Counted from the first letter of the stretch, positions 12,048 to 23,690 are shown. The stretch: DNA of 64,000 nt from [Phialemoniopsis] sp. UDSM-2020 (GCA_018873225.1 JAEILZ010000006.1:1798001-1862000), one strand, 5' to 3'. The notes: generated by a model from the sequence alone, not told the origin. Translations and numbers: made by a program.

Positions 12048-12908
12048 TTAGCCAGTGTAAGAGCAAGAGACGACAGTGCTGCCGACGCCGCAGCTGGCGA
12101 CAACCTTGTTGTTCTGCCTCATGTTGAGGATTTGGGCGCCAGTGAGGGGAACCAGGGCGTTCTTGGTGTTGCGGACCTGGACGCTGCTGAAGGCGAGGGT
12201 GTTGAAGTTGACAAAGGGCACGAGGGCGCCGTTGCTCTGGAAGTCCTCGACGATGAACTCGGCGTTCTGCATGCACAGCTTGGCGCCCTGGTTGGTGAAG
12301 TTGTGGGTGATCTGCTTGCGGGTCGTCAGGTTCTGGATGTTGACGAAGCCGGCGCTGGTGCTGCTAGCCGCGACGGTGATGGTCAGGGTGTCACCGGCGT
12401 TGATGGCGAAGCCCTGGAAGGTGTAGGCGTAGTCGGGGTACCACTCGTACCAGGCGTCGAAGGAGGCCTTGCCGTTCTGGAAGTAGATGTCGATGCCGGT
12501 CTGGAGGATGGCCTGCTGGCAGGTGTCGCCATCGATGCCGACCCAGACGGAGGCAGCGTAGCGAGTGGAGGCCTTGCCGCCCTTGGGCATCTTGGGGCTG
12601 GGGACCTTGATGGTGGCCTTGGCAGTCTTGTAGCCACTGCCGATGAGGACGGCGCCGGCCCAGTTGGAGGAGTAGGCGACGTTCTTGGCAGCGCGGTTGT
12701 CAATGTCGCGGGTGGTCTTGTTGTAGAGGGAGGCAGCGGGGTCTGGGCCGCTGTCGGCCTGGATGATGTTGAGACCAGTCTTGCGGAGGGCAGCGCGGGG
12801 CACGCGGGGAACAAAGTCGATGTCCTCGGTGATGTCCTCAATGGGGTCCATGGGGCTGGCAATGGCAGAGGCGCTGAAGAGCGCGAAGAGAACAGTGGAG
12901 AACTTCAT
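12048..12908 (-). CDS. Secreted eqolisin (peptidase family G1, aspergilloglutamic/scytalidoglutamic type)
   Basis: This single-exon gene encodes 286 aa. A signal peptide (MKFSTVLFALFSASAIAS) precedes a propeptide of about 55-70 residues. The mature part begins near NVAYSSNWAGAVL, the classic start of G1 proteases. WVGIDGDTCQQAILQTG carries the catalytic Gln and NAEFIVEDF the catalytic Glu of the family's Gln/Glu dyad. Cysteines pair as expected (DTCQ..CMQN and C-terminal ASCGV..VSCSY). These acid-active proteases degrade extracellular protein at low pH. On the gene's strand a TATAAAT lies about 200 bp upstream (13108-13114), followed by a pyrimidine-rich leader. It stands alone in a gene-poor stretch. 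Confidence 0.93.
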   Translation of the reverse strand: MKFSTVLFALFSASAIASPMDPIEDITEDIDFVPRVPRAALRKTGLNIIQADSGPDPAASLYNKTTRDIDNRAAKNVAYSSNWAGAVLIGSGYKTAKATIKVPSPKMPKGGKASTRYAASVWVGIDGDTCQQAILQTGIDIYFQNGKASFDAWYEWYPDYAYTFQGFAINAGDTLTITVAASSTSAGFVNIQNLTTRKQITHNFTNQGAKLCMQNAEFIVEDFQSNGALVPFVNFNTLAFSSVQVRNTKNALVPLTGAQILNMRQNNKVVASCGVGSTVVSCSYTG

Positions 12909-15900
12909 TGTGGATGGTGGTGGGTTGGAAGTGGAGTTGGATAAGTGGAAATGTTTTTTTGAGAAGATGGAGAAGAGATGAGATGAAGAAGATTTTGTCT
13001 AAGATGGTTGGTTGTTTGGTAAAGGGCTTGTTGTTGTTGAGGCTCTTGTGTTTGTGGGTTGATGATGATCTTTTTTTCGATTGGAATGTAAGGGAGGAAG
13101 AGGTCAGATTTATATCCAGAGATCGTCGTATGGACTGAGCATTAAATTGAAGCATCATGGGCCCTGACGCAATCCAAAAGATCCAGAAAAGAGATATGTC
13201 TCGGATCAGAACACGGATGTCTTGGGTCCGGGCTGCTGAATGACAGGTTGACAGGGCCGATCATTTACTCAAAGTGTGGGATATCCCCGTGTGGTGGGTA
13301 CCGGCAACACCATCTGGCGTTCCAAATACACGGAGATCGTCAGGGTCCATAACCACGCATGGCAACTGACAAAGCCTGGGCGCTAAGGCCCGACCAAATT
13401 TTCAGCTGAGACATTGCAGATCTGGAAGGGTTACACAGCGAGCGAAAGCCGACGTGGAAGTCTTCTGGAGTGGGAAATTCTGAGACATTCGTGGCTTCTG
13501 TTGATCATATCCCAAAGTGGAGATGTTCCGAGACAAGACCCGACTGACTCGAGGGCATGTACCAAGCCGGTTTTTTCGCCCTGTCCACGCTGCAAAATTG
13601 GTGGGAGAGAGACACCTTAGTGATCTGGGCGGCCATCAGGAGATTCTAGCGATCGGAGAGTACCGCGATGCCCTCGCCAAGCACCCTCATGCGAAGATGA
13701 TGCTCACAGCTATGTAAGCCGCCAAAGTGTTTCCCCTCACTGTGGCTTTGCCAATGTTTGGATCGCCAACAAGCATTGGTCAATCGCTGCAGGTTGGAGG
13801 CTCTGGGGCTGCACGCTGTCAAATTAAGCGTGCATATGCAGCCCTATTGGAGCAGGGGTTCTCCTTGCCCCCCCCCCAAATGCCGGATTGTGGAGGCCAA
13901 CCACTACTCCAGATCGCCAAGCGATGCTAATCTCAAGTCAATCTTGAAACGCGCACATCTGTGCAACTGAGAAGCTGGAAGACGGGCAATCTGCAGTCCT
14001 GCGCGTCATTGTCGGGCTCAGCACCGAAATTACGTATCTCTTGCGCATCATGACCCTGGCTGTGTAACGCAACAGAGTTTTGTTGTTTCTCTCCCTCGTG
14101 ATATGAGGTGACACGACCCAAAGTCCTGGGACTGCTCGCCATGTGCAGGGGCATCGCACGCGAGAAGCGAGAGACCTGATTCAAAGAAACACGGGTCGGG
14201 TATTCTGGTGGTCAGCGCTGGTCAAGCAATGTGTGCTGGTGCAGCCATCCTGACTCGGAGCGGCAGGAAGCGCCTTGGCTGCACTGAGAGGGCCTGGAGC
14301 CGCGCAATGTTTCACACGCACCACTCCAGAGCGCGGAAGCCCTGCCAGGTCGGGCTCGATTGCTCAATGTCTTATTCGTATGCGCCCCGGTCAAAATGTT
14401 GATCTCTGCTACTCTCGACTGGGATAACACTGTCTCGTAAGGCTCGAGAGCTGGGGGGCCCAGACCGCAAGCGAAAGCAGCACGTTCTGACGCGCAGTCG
14501 CAATTGGCGCGTCGTGTACTCCGTATCAACTCTCTGTCAACACCAATCATTTGATGCACGATGCCTGTGCCGGTCGCAGAGCGCGCTTGCCTCAGCGGGA
14601 TGACGCTTCACGTAACACAGTTCCTTACTCTTTGCACATCTTGCCGAGCCGCTCTATGACGTTCACACGTCAAATCAATAAGGCTTATGAATCATCTGTC
14701 CCCGGAGGAGGAGCCGGGAGACGACAGACGCGCAAACAACGCTGAAGAAAACACGCTCGGACGGGTGCGGCGTCTCGGGATCAGCCAAACAATTCGTTAT
14801 GGTGCAGGCTGCGCGCTGACTAGGAGACAGCGCCGGCTAGCATGCTCCCCGAGTTGGTAATTCATTTTGGGGCAGTGTTTGGCCCAATACAGAAGGAATT
14901 CTTGCGCTAGTGGCCGCCACTTACGGTTTTTTTTTTGTGGCAAAACCCCCATTAAACTGCGCTAACCACCTGTAATTGGCCCCTGAAAAACTTTAATTTC
15001 AGCACTAAACCTCTCCGGGCTTCTTGTCGAGGAGATGGCAGATGACGTGGAGGGCGTTGCTCTCCCTAGCCCTCCCGTCCTCCGCACGCTCGCGCATCTC
15101 TCTGTATTTGATCTGGAGTTAGCAATGGGGATAACCCAGATCGATGCGGAAGGCTTTGCGGAGAGGCTCCCCATCGTCTCCCCGGCTGGTCGGCAAGTTC
15201 CCACGGAGATTACCGAAGGAGGCGACCTCGGACTGAGACATCTCCGGAGCGCTGGAAATCCAAGCATTTGTCATGGCAGCCTGCCTTGAAGATGACTTCC
15301 CCGATTGGATTCAACGAGGACAGTCCCGGAACATCGGATCGCCACCTTGCTATTCTTGTCGTGATGGTTGCCTCTTGTCTTGTCGCGGGAGAAGCAGAAG
15401 GCGGCGTCGCCATGTTCTGTCCTGTGCCCAGGGTCTCGGGACCAGGACTTGACCAGTCCTGGTGAGCTTCGGTGTTGGTCATCTTGCATGCTTTTGAGTA
15501 GCATCAATAATCCTCTTCTTGCAAATTATCATGACTAGCAGCTACTCTGTTGATCTTCTTTCTGTTCGCCTCATGTTACCCCTCGACACTATCATCCGGC
15601 ATCGACCCAGACTTTTGCACTCTTAAGTCAGTCGTGCAGGTCAACAGTCCTGATCGAGAAGCCATAACATTTGCCGGATGATTTCTAGAGCTACAGTCAA
15701 ATTTTCACCACACCGCAAATGATTGACTTGGCAGTTTCGGAGGAGCCATGGTGTGAGTTCGCCGGATTGTCAAATGCGCCGCCTGCTCGACAAGCACGGC
15801 CGCGACGCCTGCAGTTATCTGTTATATTCATTGCAAGAACTTCAACTAGACCACAGTCTGGCCCGGAAGTCACGCATAAATCTCTGGAAGAATGACACCT

Positions 15901-17214
15901 CTGGTAGGCAGAGGAGGTCGAGGCTCAGTCGACAATTTTCGACAACCCTCTGGGGAACCACATCTCGAAAAGTGATGAACTCGGAGGCTTCAGTTCTCCG
16001 CATCAAGCAACCCCAGTTCCCCTCGTTCATCAAGCCTATCTCAACGTTCGACTCAACGTTCGAATCGTAGGTCACTTCGCTTCTCCCGACATCAGCCTCC
16101 AATGAACAACTCGCTGGGCGGAGGAGAGTTTTGGAGACTCGTCCCACGCCGGTAACCAACGATACCAAGAACCAAGACATCGGATTGACATGTCTACCTG
16201 TCTATATTATCTCCTGCCTACGGGCTTTCCCGGGTCCCCAGAAGTGCCGTCAGTAATTACTATGGACGAGGTGCCCTCCGGTGTGGGGATTCGGTATGGC
16301 TACCGATACGGGGCTCGGCTCTACAGGCAGGTGCTGGCAGACATCGACCTCCTCCCTTGCACTCCCGCTCTGCAAGCCTACGCTCATTGTCATGCTTTGC
16401 ATTCATTTTGTGACATATTTCTGATTAGCTAGTATCGTGCGTTATTGCATGTACGACTGACTATCTCTCATCAGTCCTCAAGTCATTCGAGGTCCAAGAC
16501 GACCCGCAAGCTATTTGGGCGGGGCAACATTCGACCGACGGGGGTGTCAGGCCAGCATATTGAGCCGTCGCGACAGCAGACACGGCGCAAAGCAACGACT
16601 GCATCCATGGATGCAATGTCTGCACCCTGCAGACTGCCGACCAGCCGGGTGTTTTGAAAAACAGCTCGGGCCCTACTGAGTCCCGACATGCGGCGCGCAT
16701 TGATCTCGCGATTTTTTCGGCGATGCTGACCGACCTGGCATTGGAGCAGCGCGTCAAATGTCAAAAAAATAGGGAACCCTGGTCACTAATGATGACGCCT
16801 CTACTTGGCCCCCAAATATGTCTCCGCTTTGGCATTCTCGATACGCGTATCGAAAAAGCACGAATTGGCACCGAACATTACAATTCGTTGATGTGTTGTT
16901 GCACTTGAGCAATGAACAGTTGAGCCGTCTACTACGCTCATGGACGGCCCGTTGGTTCCCCGACCCCCGCTACAATGGCGGTAAGCACGCCGTGCCCGGA
17001 GGAAACCGTAAATCCGTCTTGGGAATAGGGTGTCAGGGAGAAGACAACGTCTAGCGATATTAAAAGGATGTCTTGAACATCTTTCCCTTCGTTGTTGCGT
17101 AATTGTAACAAATTTGTGCATCCAAATTAAGAACAAGACAGCCATTGCAAGCTCTCATCTTGAGTGAGACGACATTCGGAATCAGCCTTGAGACCGTGAC
17201 ATCCCAGCGCAGCA
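12909..17214. other. Gene-poor spacer (4.3 kb)
   Basis: This holds the eqolisin promoter and then about 4 kb with no supportable gene. I see only minor sequence structure. There is a 9-C run near 13868 and a two-copy tandem CTCAACGTTCGA near 16040-16064. A perfect 16-bp palindrome, TCGATACGCGTATCGA, lies at 16838-16853. No transposase or reverse-transcriptase remnants were recognised. Confidence 0.5.
13108..13114 (-). promoter_or_regulatory. TATA box of the eqolisin gene
   Basis: TATAAAT on the minus strand, about 200 bp upstream of the eqolisin ATG, followed by a long CT-rich leader. This is typical of strongly expressed secreted enzymes in filamentous fungi. Confidence 0.45.
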
Positions 17215-18381
17215 ATGGTCGCTATCGCCACCGTCCGCTCCGCCAACGCCGCCGCGGCCGCGGCCACCGGCGACCACGACCGGCCCTTCGTCGCCGTCTT
17301 CTCCGGCGCCACCTCGGGCATAGGCGAGCGCGCCCTCCGCGCCCTGGCCGCCAGCCACGGCCCCTCCGCCGGTCTCAACCGCCGCGCCCTGCGCGCCTAC
17401 ATCATCGGGCGCAAGCAGGCCGCCGCCGACGCCCTGATCGCTGACTGCACCCGTATCTGCCCGGGCGGCGAGTTCATCTTCATTAAGACGGGCGACCTCG
17501 CCCTCCTCGCGGACAATGATGCCGCGGGCGCCGAGATCGCGCGCCTGGAGAAGGCTGCGGCTGCGAAGGAAGGGCATGAGGCTAAGATCGATTTGTATGT
17601 TGCTACGCAGGGTGTGCTGTACTTTGGGCCGAGGATAGGTTTGTCTGCCCTTTTACGCTTACTACAACGAGGGGACATGCACTGACATCATGGCGCAGAC
17701 ACGAGCGAGGGCATAGACAGACATCTCTCACTAATGTACTACTCACGCCTCCGCCTCATCACAAAGCTCCTTCCACTCTTCACAGCCGCCACGGGCCCAC
17801 CGGCGCGCATCATCTCCGTACTCAACCCCAATCTAGAAGGCAAGCTGAACGCGGCGGACCTGTCCCTGCGCGACCCCAAGAATTTCGGCTTCGGCGCCAT
17901 GGCCTCGCACGTCGCTCTCTTCACGACGTTCGCCTTTGAAAGGCTCGCCGCGCAGTACCCGGGGCGCCTGTCGCTGTGCCACTACTACCCGGGCCTCGTC
18001 ATGACCGATGTCGCGGCCAACAGCCCGATCCCCTGGTGGGCGCAGGTGGCGTGGAAGATCTTCGCGCCCATCACGAGGTTCCTCGCCGTCGGCGACGAGG
18101 AGTGCGGGCAGTTCATCATCTTCATGTCGTCGGCAGCAGGACGGTTTGTCCCCGCCGGCGACAGCAAGACGCAGCAGCAGCTCCCCGAGGGCTTGGAGGT
18201 AGCTGTCGGCGCTGATGGGACGGTCGGCAGCGGAGCCTACAGGGTGAACTGGAACGGGGACATCGTCGCGCCCAAGAAAGAGACGGACGCGTACCGTCAA
18301 GACGGGATGGTGGACAAGGTGTGGGAGCACACAATGGCTGCTTTTGCGGCCGTTGACGCGGGGAAGGCTTTCGAGGGGTGA
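17215..18381 (+). CDS. Atypical short-chain dehydrogenase/reductase
   Basis: Two exons, 17215-17638 and 17699-18381, give 368 aa in frame. The nucleotide-binding motif is SGATSGIGERALRAL, preceded by an Ala-rich leader, and the topology is that of an SDR. The usual YxxxK catalytic pair is not where expected. The corresponding helix reads AMASHVALFTTFAFERLAAQYP, followed by HYYPGLVMTDVA. This matches a fungal SDR subgroup often found in secondary-metabolite or detoxification loci, where the catalytic Tyr is replaced or displaced. The reaction is therefore uncertain. The coding sequence is very GC-rich in exon 1. Confidence 0.82.
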
Positions 18382-18708
18382 TGCTTCAAATTGTACCCGG
18401 ATTGGGCTGATGGGGGTTGCTGATCACGCAATCACTTCGCAGGATTTGCAAGCGATGCAACTCCCTTTAATTGATTTATAATGTCTAACTCCTAATGCTC
18501 TCATGTACTCTTTTCTTTTCTTTTTTCTAGGAAACCAATGCTGTTTTGTACAATTCAATTCCCCAAACTTCGAATTCCATAGCACAACTCTCTAAGGTGC
18601 CACACCGTCACACGCCCGACATCGTCGCCAGCACATCGCATCACAGCAACATAGACTATGGCCTGAACCTCCATTTTCCTCTGATTGTGAAACCACGCAG
18701 CAGGCATC
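18382..18708. other. Convergent 3' spacer
   Basis: This lies between the stops of the atypical SDR (plus) and the DUF1624 protein (minus). It is AT-richer with a polypyrimidine run near 18506-18530. No gene is seen. Confidence 0.5.
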
Positions 18709-20370
18709 TTAGAAGAACCTCCAAAGCGAATCCGGCCCCTGACGCGCCTTGAACGACCCGTACCACCGGCACAGGGGGTACATGACGACCAGGACGCCCG
18801 CCCACACGCCGAAGAAGGCCGGCACGCTCTTGAGCCCGACGGCCGGCTCGCCCGTCAGCTCGTCGTCGTAGCCGAGCGTCTCGCCCCAGATCTTGACGAG
18901 CGGCACCGCGACGACCATGAGCAGCAGCATGTGCACGATGTAGAAGAAGAGCGCCGACGTGCCGTACGCGAGGAGGACGCCGAAGCGCTTGCTGATGCGC
19001 GTCGGGATGACGCCCAGCAGAGTCAGGATCAGGAAGTTGCCGCCGAGGGTGTAGGCCCAGAAGGCGACGTCCGGAGGGTACTTGACGAGGTAGAAGAAGG
19101 AGCCCGCGGACTGGAGATACGGGTTGCCGTCGCTGCCGGCCTGGGCGGGCGTCCGCAGGCAGTCCTCGGACAGGTTGCCGAAGCGCAGGACGCGCGTGAG
19201 GACGAAGACGATGAGGAAGCCCGCCGCGGCGAAGGCGTTGCCCGCTTTGACGGCGCTCGGGCTCCAGCGCTGCGCCAGCACGATGCGCCCGTAGAGCAGG
19301 CCGAGTATGGCGAACGAGAGCCAGCCCATGGGCGGGAAGCCCGACATGACGCGGTGGCCGAAGAGCGGGTAGAACCAGATATCGCGCAGGACGGGCCAGA
19401 AGCCCTCTGTCACGGGCGGGATCTTGCCGGCAGCGGCGGAGGCGACGCCGAACTGGCTTTCCTCCTGGGGCGGCTTGCAGTAGCCGTGCGTGGGCGACAT
19501 CCAGATGTTCCAAAAGATGGTCACGACGCCGAGCGCCATGAGCAGCACGTTGTGGACGTGCCACGAGACGCGCGATGCGCGCACAATGACGCGGTCCGAC
19601 GACCGCAGGACTGTCTCGCGCTCACCCGGCGGCGCAGAGAGCATGGGCTCGCGGACTTCCTCCTCGGGCTCGTCGGGAATCTCCCTCACCAAGAGGCGCG
19701 CAAGCGCCTGCTCCGTCCCAGAGAGCAACAAGTACAACAAACCCGCGATCAGATAATCAACGGCGAGGGAGAAGAGCACGACGTTGAGGAACCAGATCTG
19801 GAAGCCCGACAGCAGCAGGCCGAAGACGACCGACACGAGCGTCAGGACGACGGCGCGGATGGCAAAGTGGCGCACCATCTTGGCGTTGGACCAGCCGAGG
19901 CGCGCGCGCGAGCGGCCAAAGTAGACGACGCCCATGCCGAGCAGGAAGGTGAAGCCCGAGGCGCAGAGGTGGGTGAGGGTACGGATGGTGTAGGGCAGCC
20001 ACCAGTTGAACTCTTCGACGACGGCCGAGTCGAGCTCCGAGTGGATGCCCTGGCCGTGGGGCCAGACGCGCAGGGTGACGCCGGCGTGGTCAAAGGCCAT
20101 GAGGGCCATCAGGACGCCGCGGAGCAGGTCTGGCGCCAGGTCCCGGGCCGGCTTGGCGGGCGTGTTGGCGGCCTTGTTGCCGTTGGCGTTGCCGTTGGAG
20201 GCGCCGTTGCCGTTTGTTGCTACCGCGATGGAGCCATAGGTGCGTTGCGGCTGCGATGCGCTCCCATCACGTCGATCTTGTTGAGAGGAACCGTTGCCGA
20301 GCAGCGGCTCCTCAGTAAAGTTGGTCTCTTGGACGACCTCGTCCTGCTGCGGTGATATCCTGTCCGTCAT
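18709..20370 (-). CDS. Polytopic membrane protein, DUF1624 / heparan-alpha-glucosaminide N-acetyltransferase-like
   Basis: A single exon of 553 aa starting MTDRISPQQDE. The same frame extends to another ATG at 20448, but the extension looks like leader. An N-terminal tail of about 80 residues, rich in Asn/Gly/Ala, precedes DLLRGVLMALMAFDHAGVTL. This is the first helix and the characteristic DLLRG..MxxDH motif of the DUF1624/HGSNAT-like family, whose bacterial and animal members are acyltransferases that move acetyl groups across membranes. Around ten hydrophobic segments follow, with a charged cytoplasmic loop near residues 245-280. The function in fungi is not established, and the acceptor substrate is unknown. 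Confidence 0.82.
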   Translation of the reverse strand: MTDRISPQQDEVVQETNFTEEPLLGNGSSQQDRRDGSASQPQRTYGSIAVATNGNGASNGNANGNKAANTPAKPARDLAPDLLRGVLMALMAFDHAGVTLRVWPHGQGIHSELDSAVVEEFNWWLPYTIRTLTHLCASGFTFLLGMGVVYFGRSRARLGWSNAKMVRHFAIRAVVLTLVSVVFGLLLSGFQIWFLNVVLFSLAVDYLIAGLLYLLLSGTEQALARLLVREIPDEPEEEVREPMLSAPPGERETVLRSSDRVIVRASRVSWHVHNVLLMALGVVTIFWNIWMSPTHGYCKPPQEESQFGVASAAAGKIPPVTEGFWPVLRDIWFYPLFGHRVMSGFPPMGWLSFAILGLLYGRIVLAQRWSPSAVKAGNAFAAAGFLIVFVLTRVLRFGNLSEDCLRTPAQAGSDGNPYLQSAGSFFYLVKYPPDVAFWAYTLGGNFLILTLLGVIPTRISKRFGVLLAYGTSALFFYIVHMLLLMVVAVPLVKIWGETLGYDDELTGEPAVGLKSVPAFFGVWAGVLVVMYPLCRWYGSFKARQGPDSLWRFF

Positions 20371-21011
20371 GGCTGATGAGCTGTGAGGACAAGGAAAGGA
20401 GAGAAAGAGCGTCGGTGTTTGCACACGTTCGTCACAAAATGTCAGCAAGGGTCACACGGATGCGACGGATGAGGTCAGCACTTGAATCCTAGGCGGCCGG
20501 CAAACCAGGTAGCGCCGTTTTACGTGTCATGCACCCCGTAATCGCCTCCCGACGTGCCGCGAAACAGAAAGCAGCACTCAGTCGACGCACACATTACCTA
20601 TTTCAGGCTTCACTGTCGCACACGTCGCCCTGCATTCAGGCAGACCCTTTCTCCATATCGCAAGACATTACGGTCAATTTCTGCTTCCATCGAGTTACTC
20701 TACGTGATTGGAGTCGGAACAGCTACTAAACGGTGCCCAGAGCCTCTAGCTACGGGCGCTCAAACGGTATTTGGATCGCATTTGTCAGCGGAGCTAGCGT
20801 CGCTAATTATTACCTGGCAATTGTCCTTGGGAAGCATCAATGATGAGGTTACCCATGGCTTTGTTTCACGAAACTGCTGGCAGGCACTGAATTGAAGTTC
20901 ACAATTGCCCTTATTGCCTATTGGACTTTGCTACCAATGCTCAGTATGTGTATGCTCCAGAACCCAACGCCTTGGGGTAAGTAGTCACAATGTGATTTAT
21001 CACAGCTGGTT
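20371..21011. other. Intergenic
   Basis: This is the promoter side of the DUF1624 gene and the 3' side of the HAM1-like gene. No convincing ORF or element is seen. Confidence 0.5.
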
Positions 21012-23237
21012 TCAAGCTGCAGTCGTGTGCACATCAAAGATGTCGTTCCTCCAGCCATCCTGCTCATACTCGCGGATCCTGTCCGTCGCCCGCGCCGCCT
21101 GCTCGTTCCACACCTTGACGATGCTACCCGGCGCATACCGGCCCTTGAACACTCCCTGCCCAGGCTGCGCGATACCGACTCGCGTGTAAAGGTCCGGGTC
21201 CGGCTCGGGAATCAACCTGGCCGCCACCGCCCGAATGAATGTGTACAGGTCGCTCGGATTGGCGATCCTCGTGGCGCGCAAGCGTTCACGAGCATACAGG
21301 AGCTCCCGATTGAGGAAGTGTAGGCCGTCCTCAATTGCTGAGGCGATCTGCATCTCGAGCGCCTTGCGCACGATCGGCCTGATCAAGGGCTTGAAGAGCC
21401 AGGCAAAGAAAGCAAATTTGCTTTTGCGTAGGTTGTAATCCAGCTTGTGGATGTTAACATGGACCTTACGAAGAGTCAAGATTTTCTCTAGCCTCTCCTT
21501 GCCGACCTCAATGTCGATCTGAATGTCAATACCCCGCTCGTCCAGATGGAAACCCGCGATGCCCTCATCCATGAAACGAAGAAGGCCGGTGTGCGTGCGA
21601 AGCCAAAAGCCAATCTCGTCTGCCGCAATTGACATGCCATCAACCCGGATTGCCACCAGGGACTGAAGACTAGAGGTGGTGCGGAATTTGGCCTTGCGAA
21701 TCTCGAGGTCGTTGTAAGTAGCAATCCGAAGTTTGTAAGGCAAGAAAGAGGAATGGTTGACTGTCCTCCCTGGCTCCAAGATCAAGTTCTCGAGAAGAAG
21801 GTCAATCTCTGGTGTGGAGATTTCGAGGCGGGGGATTGGGAGATACTGAATGGCCTGCACAATGAACGGCACAAATACATTGATCGAATCGGTCACAAGA
21901 TCGGTATTCGTGTACTGGTGGGCCGGCGATAGGATCGCCGCGATCTTGGTGGAAGTATTGAGAAGCTGAGATATGTCTTTGTCATGGAGCACCGACTTGA
22001 ATGTAGTCTCGGCTTGGGCGAGCAATGCATCAAGATCGTCTCGAAGAGATGAACCAGATGCGAGTCCCTTGGACTGATCTCGGAGTTCCTGGAAGCGCTG
22101 CTCTGCCCGATCGAAGAAGCTGGGATCGGTGAGCAGTTCCTGCATCGCATTGCCTAGCTGCTGAACCAGCTCGTCAAACTCGGGATCGCTCTTGCTGTGC
22201 TCGGCGACTTTTTGAAACCTCTTCTCAAGCTCTTTCCAATTGTCCGCATCTCCAAAAGATTTAAGGAACGCCCAGAAGTTGTGGATGGCCCGGTCTGTAG
22301 CTCGGTTGGCGCTGAGGTCTTCCTCTGCCGTTTCGAGCGTATCCTCAACGACATGAGAATAAACCATAGCGTAGCGCTTCAGCAGCAGGGACAACGTTGA
22401 CACCGAATCGGAGTAATCCTGCCGCTTTCTCAATTTCGTAACTGACTGCTTGAGCCGGTACAGTAGGGTGTCCTTCTCGTCACCCGTCAGTTTCTCAACC
22501 AAACTGTCCTTTGCCTCCGTCAGGACCTTGGAAGCACCCTCGGCGACCACGTCCGTAACTTCGGCGACCTCTTGTTCCAGTTCCTCGTTCGTAGGTGGTG
22601 GCTTGGCATCTGCTCCGGGCTCTTTGAGCTTGGCCTGTTCCTCCTGTGGTGGCTCAAGTCGCTTCCCAGCTTCCTTTGATACTTCGGATAGGGTGAACGC
22701 GGTGTCCTTGAACACTTCGCGCCCGACTGTGCCGAGGTCCGAGAGAAAGAGTCTGAAGTCAGAATTGGTGAGCAGGAGCGATCCGACAGTCTGCAGGCTT
22801 CGGTACGCCGCCGCCGCGTTCGCCTTGGACTTTGCCTTTGCCGCCCGATTGGCAATGTCTTCCATGTCAACTGATATCCTCGCCTTGGAGAGGTACCAGA
22901 TGAAGTCCTGGATCTGGTCGACCGAGTTCTTGTGCTGGAGAAGCTCAATGAACTGCTTCAGCCATTGTTTGGTGTAATGAACGAGAGCGCGGCCGGACTC
23001 GCTGAGATCTTCATTGTCGGGGTTCAATAGGTCGGAGCCCATGAGCGTGCGGAGGTTGATGATGGTCTGCTCGTTGGATGGCATGAATCCCTGGCTCAAG
23101 GCGCGAAGCATCTGGTACGAGTGGAGCTTCTGGTGAAGCTCTCTCTGAAGGACCGTCTCATCGCGGTACTGGGGCAGGAGCGGCTCGCGCTCCTCTTCCT
23201 CGGTAGGCTGGCACCAGCCGAAGCAGTCGGACAACAT
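21012..23237 (-). CDS. HAM1-like protein (HAM1_N and HAM1_C domains), predicted lipid-binding
   Basis: A single exon of 741 aa begins MLSDCFGWCQPTEEEEREPLLPQY. The N-terminal two-thirds are alpha-helical and charged, with helical blocks rich in Lys/Glu/Ala (for example residues 125-290). The C-terminal part, from about PRLEISTPEIDLLLENLILEPG, is rich in amphipathic beta strands and ends with RYAPGSIVKVWNEQAARATDRIREY. This arrangement fits the fungal HAM1-like family (a DUF4449-type C-terminal domain), whose C-terminal fold is thought to resemble BPI/TULIP lipid-binding domains. Assignment rests on recalled family features and the molecular role is unproven. It is probably cytosolic or membrane-peripheral, since no signal peptide is seen. 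Confidence 0.75.
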   Translation of the reverse strand: MLSDCFGWCQPTEEEEREPLLPQYRDETVLQRELHQKLHSYQMLRALSQGFMPSNEQTIINLRTLMGSDLLNPDNEDLSESGRALVHYTKQWLKQFIELLQHKNSVDQIQDFIWYLSKARISVDMEDIANRAAKAKSKANAAAAYRSLQTVGSLLLTNSDFRLFLSDLGTVGREVFKDTAFTLSEVSKEAGKRLEPPQEEQAKLKEPGADAKPPPTNEELEQEVAEVTDVVAEGASKVLTEAKDSLVEKLTGDEKDTLLYRLKQSVTKLRKRQDYSDSVSTLSLLLKRYAMVYSHVVEDTLETAEEDLSANRATDRAIHNFWAFLKSFGDADNWKELEKRFQKVAEHSKSDPEFDELVQQLGNAMQELLTDPSFFDRAEQRFQELRDQSKGLASGSSLRDDLDALLAQAETTFKSVLHDKDISQLLNTSTKIAAILSPAHQYTNTDLVTDSINVFVPFIVQAIQYLPIPRLEISTPEIDLLLENLILEPGRTVNHSSFLPYKLRIATYNDLEIRKAKFRTTSSLQSLVAIRVDGMSIAADEIGFWLRTHTGLLRFMDEGIAGFHLDERGIDIQIDIEVGKERLEKILTLRKVHVNIHKLDYNLRKSKFAFFAWLFKPLIRPIVRKALEMQIASAIEDGLHFLNRELLYARERLRATRIANPSDLYTFIRAVAARLIPEPDPDLYTRVGIAQPGQGVFKGRYAPGSIVKVWNEQAARATDRIREYEQDGWRNDIFDVHTTAA

Positions 23238-23690
23238 CGTGCTGGAGATGAAGGGCTCGAGAAGAGCAGACAGGGATGGCGGTGATGCTATCGAGTCTTG
23301 GATGACTTCTCGCTCATGATGAGGATTTCGTTGGTTTACTTTTGAGTTGGGTGAGCATGTTTACGCGCGTGCAAGGAGCTCGAGCTCCGGCCGTGTTACC
23401 AGTTCGCAGCTCATGATGACGTAGTGGATATTCCCCGGTGTAGCACGATAAGATAAGGCGTGATCCCTCTGAAACCAGTGAAACCCACCCCCAGAATTTG
23501 ACCTTTTTCGGCGGGGTTTAGCGCCCCCTCACCAGTGACACTTCAATCAATAGATTCATTGAGATCAAACATGAGAATCGTGGCAAGCTCTGACTTTGGT
23601 AATCAGTATCGTTTGAAACATCATCGATTTATGTATGTAAACAAATACATTAACTATCCTATTCTCTCACAGATAATTCCGCTCTAGAAT
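23238..23690. other. Intergenic
   Basis: This spacer contains the HAM1-like promoter and the 3' region of the exonuclease gene. No other feature is recognised. Confidence 0.5.

Noticed and set aside
12132..12944. 270-codon ORF antisense to the eqolisin gene
   Set aside because: It is an antisense shadow of a well supported protease gene.
14962..15289. Overlapping open frames on both strands in the gene desert
   Set aside because: Neither frame resembles a known family; they are probably chance frames in GC-rich DNA. A transposon remnant was considered, but no transposase or RT motif is visible.
16838..16853. Perfect 16-bp palindrome TCGATACGCGTATCGA
   Set aside because: A perfect 16-bp palindrome is expected about once in 64 kb by chance, and nothing flanks it.
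18931..20355. 474-codon ORF antisense to the DUF1624 gene
   Set aside because: It is a shadow of the high-GC3 sense gene; its repetitive charged composition is typical of antisense frames.
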